A stretch of DNA of 41,609 nt from Lachnospiraceae bacterium UBA4260. GTDB lineage: Bacteria > Bacillota > Clostridia > Lachnospirales > Lachnospiraceae. Location: NCBI GenBank assembly GCA_002395235.1, contig DGWK01000036.1:3402-45010 (forward strand). Direction: 5' to 3'. The notes under the pieces were generated by a model. It was not told the origin of the DNA and did not search any database. It worked only from the letters and a program-made list of their open reading frames with translations. Below are positions 32,764 to 40,845 of the stretch, piece after piece. Position 1 is the first letter of the stretch. Every line of letters begins with the position of its first letter. A program made the position numbers and the translations under genes.

Positions 32764-34371
32764 ATGGGGATGATCACATCTGATTTTTACAGCAGGTTCG
32801 GAAGTATTGATATTGTGGAGGCCCCGTTTACGGCAGGGGAACTGATTGGAATGGCTTCCGTGGATGTTCAGGAGCGGTTTGCGGATTGGACGGCGGAGAA
32901 TGGGGATCTCACTTATGTTCCGGCGGAAATCCTGCTGGCGCTGCTGGAGGACCGCGCGTTCTTTGCTTCGATTTCGGAGATCATAGACAGCGGTGAATAT
33001 GTCGTGCTCAGCGGCGCTACTTTGGCATGCAGATCTTCTCACAAGGACAGGATGGGACTGACCTGGGAGGATGTGCAGCACAATGTCACGGAGTTTTTCC
33101 TGGGTTCCGAGGATATGACGTTCAGTATCGAGAGTGTTCTCTCCGGGACCAATGAGTGGGTCACGGCGCTGTACGTATTTGCAAACGGGTGGGTCGGCGT
33201 CGAGACGGAGCGCATGGAGGACAACAGCTGGTCGGAGTCGGAGGACTCGGCGCCCTCGGCGGGCATGCCGGAGCCGGCGGCCAGCTATCTGCTCGACTCT
33301 GACGGCGAGCTCGTTGCTTCACCGGATATCCGATACGATATTGAGGCTTGGATGGACTTTGTAGACATGTTCTCGGCGGTCCATGAGGAGGCTGTCGCGT
33401 CGGATACGGTCTCCGATGTTCCGGAGGAGAAAGCGGCGCCGCAATCTCATAAGGAAGGATATATCGTCTTCTCGGACGAGGTGGAGAAAGCCATGCAGGA
33501 AGGCAGGCCGGTCGTTGTGATCGAGAGCGCGGCGACTTTCGGCGGCATGATCTATCCCGGGATCTCGGAATTTGCTTTCCGGATGAGAAATACCGTAAGG
33601 GAGAATGGGGCGGTACCTGCTTTTGTCGCTATTTTGAACGGGCAGATCCATGTGGGTCTCACAGATGAGGAAGTTCTGTATCTGGAGGAGAAGCGCGGGT
33701 CGATCTTCAAGGCTTCCGCGAGAGACATCCCGATCCTGCTGGCCAAAAAACAGGACGGTGTCATGACGATCGCAGCGGCGGTGCAGACCGCGGCCATGGT
33801 AGGACTGCCGGTGGCCTGCGGCAGCGGAATCGGCGGCGCGCAGATCGGCGCGGAGAGGACGATGGACATCTCCACAGACCTCGAGTCGCTTGCCAAAAAC
33901 AGCGTCATGGTCGTATGTTCAGGTACAAAGCCGATTCTGGATCTGAACCTGACCATGGAGTATCTGGAGACGGCCGGCGTTCCGGTCGTCGGCTACAGAA
34001 CCGACAGGATGCCCGAGTACATGGTGCGCGGCAGCGGCTTCCGCCTGACTTATCGCATGGACAAGCCGGAGGAGCTGGCGGAAGTCATGCACATCAAGAA
34101 GATCATGAATATTCCGGGAGGCGTCCTGGTCGTGAACCCTGTTCCCAAGGAATATGAACTCGACCCGGTCCTCACCAGGAAGGCGGTGGACGCGGCCATG
34201 GATGACGTTAAAAAGAACAATGTCATGGGAAAGGCGATCACCGGCTATATGATGGGCAGGATCAAGGAGTATCTGGGGCCGGAGAGCGTGGAGTCCCAGA
34301 AAGCATTTCTGATCAATAACGCGGAGCTGGCGGCCAAGCTGGCTGAGGCGATCTGTAAGCAGAATAAATAA
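32764..34371 (+). CDS. Pseudouridine-5'-phosphate glycosidase-like enzyme with an unknown N-terminal domain
   Basis: 535 residues. Of the in-frame ATGs at 32758, 32764 and 32770, the one at 32764 is best spaced (7 bases) from GGAGGG. Residues about 250-535 match PsuG, which splits pseudouridine 5'-phosphate into uracil and ribose 5-phosphate: VVIESAATFGGMIYPG (catalytic Glu), NGAVPAFVAILNGQIHVGL, FKASARDIP, GIGGAQIGAE, DISTDLESLA, CSGTKPILDLNLTMEYLE (Schiff-base Lys) and LINNAELAAKLA. Several usual residues differ: GGVHRG reads GGAQIG, TTVAAT reads MTIAAA and FYTRDSG reads YMVRGSG. The first 240 residues are an acidic domain not recognised, ending in a Ser/Glu/Ala linker. No PsuK kinase is adjacent. 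Activity on pseudouridine phosphate is likely but the substrate may have shifted. Confidence 0.8.
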   Translation: MGMITSDFYSRFGSIDIVEAPFTAGELIGMASVDVQERFADWTAENGDLTYVPAEILLALLEDRAFFASISEIIDSGEYVVLSGATLACRSSHKDRMGLTWEDVQHNVTEFFLGSEDMTFSIESVLSGTNEWVTALYVFANGWVGVETERMEDNSWSESEDSAPSAGMPEPAASYLLDSDGELVASPDIRYDIEAWMDFVDMFSAVHEEAVASDTVSDVPEEKAAPQSHKEGYIVFSDEVEKAMQEGRPVVVIESAATFGGMIYPGISEFAFRMRNTVRENGAVPAFVAILNGQIHVGLTDEEVLYLEEKRGSIFKASARDIPILLAKKQDGVMTIAAAVQTAAMVGLPVACGSGIGGAQIGAERTMDISTDLESLAKNSVMVVCSGTKPILDLNLTMEYLETAGVPVVGYRTDRMPEYMVRGSGFRLTYRMDKPEELAEVMHIKKIMNIPGGVLVVNPVPKEYELDPVLTRKAVDAAMDDVKKNNVMGKAITGYMMGRIKEYLGPESVESQKAFLINNAELAAKLAEAICKQNK

Positions 34372-34376
34372 AAGGT

Positions 34377-34445
34377 GTGACACGGGGACGTATCGTCTGA
34401 CACATTTTGGAACAAAATGTGTCAGACGATACGTCCCTGTGTCAC
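34377..34445. repeat. 33-bp-arm inverted repeat (REP-like hairpin)
   Basis: Arms 34377-34409 and 34413-34445 are complementary over 33 bases with one G:T pair and only a 3-base loop. The arms contain GACACGGGGACGTATCGTC and end in CACATTTTG. The sequence begins 6 bases after the PsuG-like stop codon. Repeats with a GACACGGGGACG core are common as dispersed copies in clostridial genomes. As RNA it would form an extremely stable hairpin and could serve as the 3' end of the mRNA. No other copy was seen in this window. Confidence 0.85.
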
Positions 34446-34484
34446 GCCATTGACATTCAACTTCTTTCTTCGTATTATAGATTT

Positions 34485-34534
34485 ACCGGAATTCTTCCGG
34501 TGGACCGCGGAGTTCTTCTGCGGGTCCGTTTTCC
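34485..34534. terminator. Two small hairpins in the gap before the HRDC gene
   Basis: ACCGGAA/TTCCGGT (34485-34501) is followed at once by GGACCGCGGA pairing with TCTGCGGGTCC (one bulge, 34502-34527) and GTTTTCC. The second looks like a weak terminator. The rest of the gap to 34708 (including a TTGACA at 34554 with no matching -10) holds no gene that I can support. Confidence 0.4.
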
Positions 34535-34708
34535 AAATCATTTTTAATATTTGTTGACAGGCAGTAGCTAAGGGCTGAAGTGTCTTCTGTTGTGCTGCGG
34601 CGCTCAAATTCTCCGACTTTTCGTCTGTTCGAAAGTCTTGATCTCTATGGATAGCGTCCGGGCAGTGAACTTCCGGCTCCCATGCATACTGCCGGGAAAG
34701 GAGAGAGA

Positions 34709-35377
34709 ATGAATTACGAAGAATTCAGAACTGCTGTATGCACCCTTACGGGAGGATTTGAGAAGGATTGGGACGTGATCCACGACTGGGGAACACCGCC
34801 GGTCAATCCGGTCACGGGGGAAGCTGCAGACTTTGATGCGGCAATGGAGATGGAATACGATTACATAGTGCTGGAAAAGGAGGAGGGCATGTTTTATGCT
34901 TTCTATTCCTTCCCTGTAAAGCCGCTCTTTAACTTATATCAGAAAGAGGGGTGGGACGTCGCGTGCAGGGAGCTGTTAAAGCATCTCCCCGACCAGAAGA
35001 AGGAAAGCGGCGTGGTGGACTACGGCGCAAAGCTGAACGAGGAGGGAAAGAAGCTCTACGAGACGCTTCGGAGTCTGCGCGCCAGGATCGCGGCAACGAA
35101 GCAGGTTCCCCCGTATGTGATCTTTACTAATCGGACGCTCTATGAGATGTGCTGCAGTCAGCCGGCCACAATGGAGGAGCTTCTCGAGGTTTTCGGCGTG
35201 GGAGAAAAGAATTCCAAGGAGTACGGGCAGCAGTTCCTGGATGAGATCGCGGAATCCACGGGCGGCAAGAAAAAGAATCTGGAAAGAGAAGAGGAGGCTT
35301 GCTTAGAGGATTATAAGGGGCCTGTGGTGCGGCCGATGTTTCGCGGTGTCATAGATCCGGAAATCTTTAAGGAGTGA
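34709..35377 (+). CDS. HRDC-domain protein with an unrecognised N-terminal part
   Basis: 222 residues from ATG 34709, behind AAAGGAGAG. Residues about 118-190 (KKLYETLRSLRARIAATKQVPPYVIF, TNRTLYEMC, ATMEELLEVFGVGEKNSKEYGQQFLDEI) match the HRDC domain, a helical nucleic-acid-binding module found at the C-terminus of RecQ helicases and RNase D. Here it is not attached to a helicase or nuclease. The first 115 residues (WDVIHDWGTPPVNP, MEYDYIVLEKEEGMFYAFYSFPVKPLFNLY) belong to no family I know. A nucleic-acid-related role is inferred from the HRDC domain only. Single gene. Confidence 0.78.
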   Translation: MNYEEFRTAVCTLTGGFEKDWDVIHDWGTPPVNPVTGEAADFDAAMEMEYDYIVLEKEEGMFYAFYSFPVKPLFNLYQKEGWDVACRELLKHLPDQKKESGVVDYGAKLNEEGKKLYETLRSLRARIAATKQVPPYVIFTNRTLYEMCCSQPATMEELLEVFGVGEKNSKEYGQQFLDEIAESTGGKKKNLEREEEACLEDYKGPVVRPMFRGVIDPEIFKE

Positions 35378-35381
35378 GCAT

Positions 35382-35417
35382 TTCAGCACCGCAAAGTCCC
35401 AAATGCTTCGCATTCGG
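35382..35417. repeat. Partial second copy of the palindromic element at 12056-12216
   Basis: In reverse orientation it shares TTCAGCACC and GTCCCAAATGCTTCGCATTCGG with the right end of copy 1, with a small change between them. It includes the GAATGC/GCATTT hairpin but not the rest. It begins 5 bases after the HRDC stop codon. Confidence 0.8.
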
Positions 35418-35450
35418 AGAAAAAATTGTATACCGGAGTACAAATATTCA

Positions 35451-35479
35451 TTGCAATGGTTTTGTAAAACATATATAAT
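35451..35479 (+). promoter_or_regulatory. Promoter of the aminotransferase gene
   Basis: TTGCAA and a perfect TATAAT are separated by 17 bases, about 85 bases ahead of the ATG. Confidence 0.8.
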
Positions 35480-35564
35480 CGTACTTATCCTTGAGTAATG
35501 AATACCAATTTTCCTTTAAATAAAGACATTGGCACAGAAAACCGGGAAAAAGGAGGAAAGCGAT

Positions 35565-36866
35565 ATGAAACCATATGCGGAAATGACCAGAGAAGAACTC
35601 ACTGCCGAGCTCGAGACGCTCAAGCAGAACTATAAGAGCTATCAGAAGATGGACCTGAATCTCGATATGAGCAGAGGAAAGCCCAGCGTTGAGCAGCTCG
35701 ATCTTTCCATGGGAATGATGGACGTCCTCTCTTCGGAGTGCGACCTCGCGTGTGAAGACGGAACCGACTGCCGCAACTACGGCGTACTGACGGGCGTGCA
35801 GGAGGCCAAGGTTCTCCTGGGCGACATGATGGAGAACAACCCGGACAATATCATTATTTTCGGCAATTCTTCGCTCAACGTCATGTATGACACGGTTGCC
35901 AGGGCCATGACCCACGGCATCATGGGGAACACCCCTTGGTGCAAGCAGGACAAGGTGAAGTTCCTGTGCCCTGTCCCCGGTTATGACAGGCATTTTGCTA
36001 TTACGGAATATTTTGGCATCGAGATGATCCCGGTGCCGCTGGGACCGGAAGGACCCGACATGGATATGGTTGAGAAGCTGGTCCATGAGGATGCGGCCAT
36101 CAAGGGAATCTGGTGTGTGCCAAAATACAGCAATCCGACCGGCTACTCCTACTCCGATCAGACAGTAAGGAGATTTGCAAGGCTCAAGCCCGCGGCTCCC
36201 GACTTCAGGATCTTCTGGGACAACGCTTACGGCGTGCATCACCTGTACGAGCACAAGCAGGATCACCTGATCGAGATCCTGATGGAGTGCAAGAGAGCCG
36301 GCAATCCGGACCTTGTATACAAGTTCTCCTCCACTTCCAAGATTACTTTCCCCGGAAGCGGAATTGCGGCGCTGGCGACTTCCCCCAACAACCTGGAGGA
36401 TATCACCTCGCAGCTTAAGATCCAGACGATCGGCCACGATAAGGTGAACCAGCTGCGCCATGTGCGCTATTTTGGCGACATTCACGGACTGATGGTCCAC
36501 ATGAAGAAGCATGCCGACATTCTCCGTCCCAAGTTTGAGATGGTCGAGAAGATCCTCGACGAGGAGATTGGCGGACTGGGCATCGGCGAGTGGACAAAGC
36601 CGATCGGCGGCTATTTTATCAGCTTCGACTCCCTTCCGGGCTGCGCGAAGGCGATCGTAAAGAGATGCAAGAAGTGCGGCGTCAAGATGACCCCTGCGGG
36701 CGCGACATGGCCCTATGGCAAGGATCCCTACGACACCAACATCCGCATCGCACCTTCCTATCCGCCGGTTGAGGACCTGCGGATCGCGACCAAGCTGTTC
36801 GCTCTGAGTATCAAGATCGTCAGCGCGGAGAAGATCCTGAGCGAGATGCAGGAGCAGACCGCCTGA
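35565..36866 (+). CDS. PLP-dependent aminotransferase (aspartate-aminotransferase-like)
   Basis: 433 residues from ATG 35565 behind AAAGGAGG; an upstream TTG at 35529 lacks a site. The sequence follows the fold-type I pattern of the class I/II-related branch that includes the Corynebacterium AspT-type aspartate aminotransferase: LDMSRGKPS, NYGVLTGVQEAKVLLGDMM, IIIFGNSSLNVMYD, PVPGYDRHFAI, GIWCVPKYSNPTGYSYSD, FRIFWDNAYGVHHLY, FSSTSKITFPGSG with PLP Lys 259, and NIRIAPSYPP. It would transfer the amino group between aspartate (or a similar donor) and 2-oxoglutarate in the cytoplasm. It is monocistronic, with a clear promoter and terminator. Confidence 0.9.
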   Translation: MKPYAEMTREELTAELETLKQNYKSYQKMDLNLDMSRGKPSVEQLDLSMGMMDVLSSECDLACEDGTDCRNYGVLTGVQEAKVLLGDMMENNPDNIIIFGNSSLNVMYDTVARAMTHGIMGNTPWCKQDKVKFLCPVPGYDRHFAITEYFGIEMIPVPLGPEGPDMDMVEKLVHEDAAIKGIWCVPKYSNPTGYSYSDQTVRRFARLKPAAPDFRIFWDNAYGVHHLYEHKQDHLIEILMECKRAGNPDLVYKFSSTSKITFPGSGIAALATSPNNLEDITSQLKIQTIGHDKVNQLRHVRYFGDIHGLMVHMKKHADILRPKFEMVEKILDEEIGGLGIGEWTKPIGGYFISFDSLPGCAKAIVKRCKKCGVKMTPAGATWPYGKDPYDTNIRIAPSYPPVEDLRIATKLFALSIKIVSAEKILSEMQEQTA

Positions 36867-36886
36867 AAGTAAATACTGTACAGTTG

Positions 36887-36916
36887 CCCCCGGCTCGCAT
36901 GAGCCGGGGGATTTTG
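36887..36916 (+). terminator. Intrinsic terminator after the aminotransferase gene
   Basis: CCCCCGGCTC and GAGCCGGGGG form a perfect 10-bp stem with a GCAT loop, followed by ATTTTGTTGT. Confidence 0.92.
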
Positions 36917-36966
36917 TTGTATGGGGCATGGCTTTTTTACATCTGAAGCAAGAGAGCGGAAAAACA

Positions 36967-36975
36967 TGATATAAT
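36967..36975 (+). promoter_or_regulatory. Extended -10 promoter of the SH3/GH13/GT2/hslO operon
   Basis: TGATATAAT is a perfect TG-N-TATAAT, about 97 bases ahead of the ATG at 37072. No clear -35 box is seen. Confidence 0.65.
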
Positions 36976-37071
36976 TCTACGTGTCGAAGTGTTCATTATT
37001 GACCAGTTTCCCGCAGATTGTTATTATTGGAAAGTATATTGGCAAAACATTCACATAAGGGATTTATATAT

Positions 37072-38115
37072 ATGAGGAAGATAACTGAGCGCAGGCTCCG
37101 CAGGCGCGCTGCGTGGCTTGCAATTGCGCTTGCCGTGACGACGGGCGTCACCGGGTGCGGCAAGGCTGTGGAAGGATATGAGGTGGACGGCGGCACCATT
37201 GAGAGGTCGCGAGTGACGGACGAGCCTTTTGCGGACGTCTATTCCACCATGGAATACGCGAAGGACGAAGAGGTGGAAGGAAGCAGGACGCAGTACGATG
37301 AGTCCGAGTACGCCGCCAATGGAGAGACAGGACCTGCTCCCGAAGTGGAGGAAGGCAGAAAGTGGAGAACAATCCTGGAGGATGTGAGCATGTTCAGCAG
37401 TCCTCAGGAAGGAAAAGTTCTGATCGTGGTCCCCAAGGGGAGCAAGGTGGACGTCCTCACCAAGAAGAAAGACGGCTGGTACAAGATCCGCTACAGAGGG
37501 ACCGTCGGCTATGTGAAATCCGGTTACTTTGTGGAGGACTGGGAAGAAGAGCAGGCGGAGCGCCGCGCAAGAGAGGAAGCCGAGGCCAAGAAGAAGGCGG
37601 AGGAAGCGGCCAAGAAGAAAGCCGAAGAGGAAGCCAGAAAGAAAGCCGAGGAAGAAGCCAAGAAGAAAGCGGAAGCCGAGGCCAAGAAGAAGGCGGAGGA
37701 AGCGGCCAAGAAGAAGGCGGAAGAGGAAGCCAAGAAGAAGGCCGAAGAAGAGGCTAAGAAGAAAGCCGAGGAAGAGGCCAGGAAGAAGGCCGAAGAGGAA
37801 GCCAAGAAGAAGGCGGACGAAGAGGCCAAGAAGAAGGCCGAAGAGGAAGCCAAGAAGAAAGCGGAGGAAGAAGCCGCAAGGAAAGCCAGGGAAGAAGAGC
37901 GGGCCAGGGCAATGGCCAACGGCGAAGTGACAAGACGGATGGCAGAGACTGTCAACCTCAGAGATCCGGAGGATCCTGATATCCTGTTCGGCATCGTTCC
38001 GACAGGTTCTTATGTCACAGTGCTCGCGGACCTTGGCGACGGCTGGTATCTGGTCGATTACGACGGAATGGAAGGCATGATCAAGGGCGGCTATTTCACG
38101 GAAGAAGACCCGTAA
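37072..38115 (+). CDS. Lipoprotein with two SH3b domains joined by a long E/K-rich helix
   Basis: 347 residues from ATG 37072, with AAGGGA upstream; longer starts back to 37018 extend past the signal peptide. The signal ends in GVTGC, a lipobox. An acidic linker is followed by SH3b domain 1 (about 98-158, with KGSKVDVLTKKKDGWYKIRY and GYVKSGYF). About 127 residues of Ala/Glu/Lys repeat follow, period 8 (KKKAEEEA), strongly helical and TolA-like, a likely single alpha-helix of about 19 nm. SH3b domain 2 (about 290-345, with VNLRDPEDPD, GDGWYLVDYDG and GYFTEE) closes the protein. The design suggests a rigid spacer holding a wall-binding domain away from the membrane. It shares an operon with the GH13, GT2 and hslO genes. 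Confidence 0.82.
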   Translation: MRKITERRLRRRAAWLAIALAVTTGVTGCGKAVEGYEVDGGTIERSRVTDEPFADVYSTMEYAKDEEVEGSRTQYDESEYAANGETGPAPEVEEGRKWRTILEDVSMFSSPQEGKVLIVVPKGSKVDVLTKKKDGWYKIRYRGTVGYVKSGYFVEDWEEEQAERRAREEAEAKKKAEEAAKKKAEEEARKKAEEEAKKKAEAEAKKKAEEAAKKKAEEEAKKKAEEEAKKKAEEEARKKAEEEAKKKADEEAKKKAEEEAKKKAEEEAARKAREEERARAMANGEVTRRMAETVNLRDPEDPDILFGIVPTGSYVTVLADLGDGWYLVDYDGMEGMIKGGYFTEEDP

Positions 38116-38131
38116 AGGAGATTGCAGAATT

Positions 38132-39829
38132 ATGCAGCGCAAATGGTGGCATGACAAAGTAGCTTATCAGATCTATCCCAAGAGCTTTATGGACAGCAAC
38201 GGGGACGGAATCGGCGATCTGCAGGGAATCATCAGTAAGCTTGACTATCTGAAGGACCTGGGCGTGGACATCGTCTGGCTCTCCCCGATCTACCAGTCGC
38301 CGCTGGCCGACGAGGGGTACGACATCTCGGATTACTATGCGATCGATCCCCGCTTCGGGACCATGGAGGACATGGAGGAGCTGATCGCGGAGGCAAAAAA
38401 GCGCGGGATGACTGTTTTGATGGATCTGGTCGTCAATCACTGCTCCGACGAGCACGAGTGGTTCCAAAAGGCCTGCCAGGATCCGGACGGCAAGTACGGG
38501 AAGTTCTTCTACCTTCGGGACAAGGACCCGGACGGGAAGCTTCCGACCAACTGGAGGTCCTATTTTGGCGGATCCTGCTGGGAGGAGCTGCCGGGAACCG
38601 ACAAGCTCTACCTGCACGTCTTTCATAAGAAGCAGCCCGATCTCAACTGGGAGAACCCGGAGCTGCGCGAGGAAGTGTATAAGAATATACGCTGGTGGAT
38701 GGAAAAGGGGATCGGCGGATTCCGCATCGACGCCATCATCAACATCAAGAAGCCCGCTGTTTTCCACGATTATCCCGCCGACCGCGACGACGGCCTCTGC
38801 ACGATCCACAATATGCTGCTGGAAGCGGAAGGAATCGGAGAATTCCTGGGCGAGATGCGCGACAAGGCGTTTGCGCCCTATGACGCTTTTACGGTCGGGG
38901 AAGTCTTCAACGAGAAGAAAAACGAGCTCCCACTCTTTATCGGCGAGAACGGCTATTTCTCCACCATGTTCGATTTTTCCCTTGAACTTTACGGAAGAAG
39001 CGAAAAGGGCTGGTTCGATGTCAAGAGGATCGACATTGACGCGGTCAGGGACTGCATGTTCGGCGCTCAGAAGAAGATCGGCGACATCGGATTCTATTCC
39101 AACATCATCGAGAACCACGACGAGCCCAGAGGCGCGAGCCGCCTGCTGTCGGATGAGATCAGAAACGACGATACCAAAAAAGCGCTGGCGGCCGTCTATT
39201 TCCTGAGGCGCGGACTGCCCTTCATCTACCAGGGGCAGGAGATCGGCATGGAGAACAAGAAGATCCGCTCCGTGGATGAGCTGGACGACATCTCCTCCAT
39301 CGACGCCTACAAAGTGGCCAGGAACGCCGGACTCACCGAGGAAGAGGCCCTCGAGACGCTGTCCTTCCACAGCAGGGACAACGCGCGCACGCCCATGCAG
39401 TGGAGCAATCAGGAGCACGCCGGCTTCAGCACGGCGGCCCCCTGGATGAAGGAAAACCCCAACTACGTGCGCATCAACGTGCAGGAGCAGCAGGGACGCG
39501 AAGATTCCGTGCTCTCTTTCTATAAGAAGCTGGTCGCGCTGCGAAAAGATCCCTTATACAAGGAGACTTTCGTCTACGGCGATTTCGAGCCCTGCGAGGG
39601 CTGCGCGAGCGGCGTGATCGCTTACCTGAGAAAGAGCGCCGGGCAGACGATCCTGGTCGCGGGCAACTTTAATCCGAACGGGACCACTCTGCAGCTGCCG
39701 AAGAGGGCTGACGGAGAGACATTCACAGAAGGAACACTCCTTCTCGGAAACGGGAAGGAAGCGGCCGTCGCGGACGGGTGCGTGAGCATTGAGGGATTCG
39801 GATGCGCCGTGATCCTTTTGAAAGAATAA
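38132..39829 (+). CDS. GH13 alpha-glucosidase (oligo-1,6-glucosidase type)
   Basis: 565 residues, usual for the family. The N-terminal Ca2+ loop DSNGDGIGDLQG and the TIM-barrel regions appear in order: MDLVVNHCSDEH; GFRIDAIINIKKP with the nucleophile Asp; FTVGEVF with the acid/base Glu; IENHDEPRGASR with the third Asp. The QPDLNWENPE segment is shared with oligo-1,6-glucosidase and trehalose-6-phosphate hydrolase relatives. It would hydrolyse alpha-1,6 or alpha-1,4 bonds of short malto- or isomalto-oligosaccharides. No signal peptide is seen, so it acts in the cytoplasm on imported sugars. The start is ATG 38132, 16 bases after the lipoprotein stop. Confidence 0.93.
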   Translation: MQRKWWHDKVAYQIYPKSFMDSNGDGIGDLQGIISKLDYLKDLGVDIVWLSPIYQSPLADEGYDISDYYAIDPRFGTMEDMEELIAEAKKRGMTVLMDLVVNHCSDEHEWFQKACQDPDGKYGKFFYLRDKDPDGKLPTNWRSYFGGSCWEELPGTDKLYLHVFHKKQPDLNWENPELREEVYKNIRWWMEKGIGGFRIDAIINIKKPAVFHDYPADRDDGLCTIHNMLLEAEGIGEFLGEMRDKAFAPYDAFTVGEVFNEKKNELPLFIGENGYFSTMFDFSLELYGRSEKGWFDVKRIDIDAVRDCMFGAQKKIGDIGFYSNIIENHDEPRGASRLLSDEIRNDDTKKALAAVYFLRRGLPFIYQGQEIGMENKKIRSVDELDDISSIDAYKVARNAGLTEEEALETLSFHSRDNARTPMQWSNQEHAGFSTAAPWMKENPNYVRINVQEQQGREDSVLSFYKKLVALRKDPLYKETFVYGDFEPCEGCASGVIAYLRKSAGQTILVAGNFNPNGTTLQLPKRADGETFTEGTLLLGNGKEAAVADGCVSIEGFGCAVILLKE

Positions 39830-39851
39830 ATACAGAGAGGAAGTCACTATT

Positions 39852-40844
39852 TTGGAAAACAAGCCTGTATTGTGGATCATCATTCCCTGCTACAACGAGC
39901 AGGAGGTCTTGCCGGTCACGGCGCCCATGTTTCTGAAAAAACTGGAGTTCTTGGTGCAGAGCGGGCGGGTGGACGAACAAAGCAGGATCCTCTTTGTCAA
40001 TGACGGGTCAAAAGACAGCACCTGGGAGATCATCAGCCGGCTGTCAGAGGAAGATCCCCGCTATATAGGAATCAGCCAGAGCCGCAACAGGGGCCATCAG
40101 AACGCGCTGGTCGCCGGCATGATGGAGGCAAAGGACCGGTGCGATATCACGATCACGATCGACTGCGACGGGCAGGATGACCTGAACGCCATGGACGAGA
40201 TGGTGGATCAGTACCTGGACGGCTGCGAGATCGTCTACGGAGTCCGGTCGGACAGGGATACCGATACCTGGTTCAAGAGAACCACGGCCCAGGGATACTA
40301 CAAAGTCCTGGGAGGCCTCGGCGCCGAAGTAGTGTACAACCACGCGGACTACAGGCTCGTCTCTTCCAGAGTCCTTCGGGAATTCGCGAATTTTAAGGAA
40401 GTGAACCTGTATCTGCGCGGAATGTTCCCGCTGGTAGGGTTTAAGAGCACGAGCGTTTACTACAGCAGAAAAGAGAGAATGGCGGGCGAGAGCCACTATC
40501 CGCTCCGAAAGATGATCGCTCTGGCTTTTGACGGGATCACGAGCCTGAGCATAAAGCCCATTCACCTGATCACCGGACTCGGCATGATCGTAGCCCTGAT
40601 CAGTTTTGTGGGCGTGATCTGGTCGCTGGTCACCCACCTGCTGGGCGGAACGGTGGCAGGATGGGCCAGTATGACCTGCATTATCTGTTTCCTGGGCGGA
40701 ATCCAGCTCCTGAGCCTTGGCGTGATCGGAGAATACGTCGGCAAGACTTATATGGAGACCAAACAGAGACCCAGATATATTATAAGCGAGAGGACCTGGG
40801 AGAAGACCCGGGAGCCGCGCAGAAAAGAAAAGGACGAGAACTAA
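39852..40844 (+). CDS. Family 2 glycosyltransferase with C-terminal membrane helices (GtrB/DPM1 type)
   Basis: 330 residues from TTG 39852, with AGAGAGGAAG about 9 bases ahead and no better start. The catalytic domain reads IIIPCYNEQEVLP, FVNDGSKDST, SRNRGHQNALVAGM and ITIDCDGQDDLNAMDEM, with a DCDGQDD version of the DXD motif. YGVRSDRDTDTWFKR and ESHYPLRKMIALAFDGITSLS follow, as in polyprenyl-phosphate glycosyltransferases such as GtrB. Two membrane helices (about 238-262 and 275-298) anchor it. It is expected to transfer a sugar from a nucleotide donor onto undecaprenyl phosphate for cell-surface glycans. The donor sugar is unknown. Its stop is separated from hslO by one base. Confidence 0.9.
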   Translation: MENKPVLWIIIPCYNEQEVLPVTAPMFLKKLEFLVQSGRVDEQSRILFVNDGSKDSTWEIISRLSEEDPRYIGISQSRNRGHQNALVAGMMEAKDRCDITITIDCDGQDDLNAMDEMVDQYLDGCEIVYGVRSDRDTDTWFKRTTAQGYYKVLGGLGAEVVYNHADYRLVSSRVLREFANFKEVNLYLRGMFPLVGFKSTSVYYSRKERMAGESHYPLRKMIALAFDGITSLSIKPIHLITGLGMIVALISFVGVIWSLVTHLLGGTVAGWASMTCIICFLGGIQLLSLGVIGEYVGKTYMETKQRPRYIISERTWEKTREPRRKEKDEN

Positions 40845-40845
40845 A

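Noticed and set aside
34554..34582. A TTGACA-based promoter for the HRDC gene
   Set aside because: The -35 box is perfect but no -10 lies at 16-18 bases.
37051..38157. Minus-strand and other plus-strand open frames over the E/K helix (for example 37524-37994 and 37529-37930)
   Set aside because: The 24-base repeat of GCC/GAA/AAG codons lacks stops in all frames. The frame with a signal peptide and two SH3b domains is the real one.
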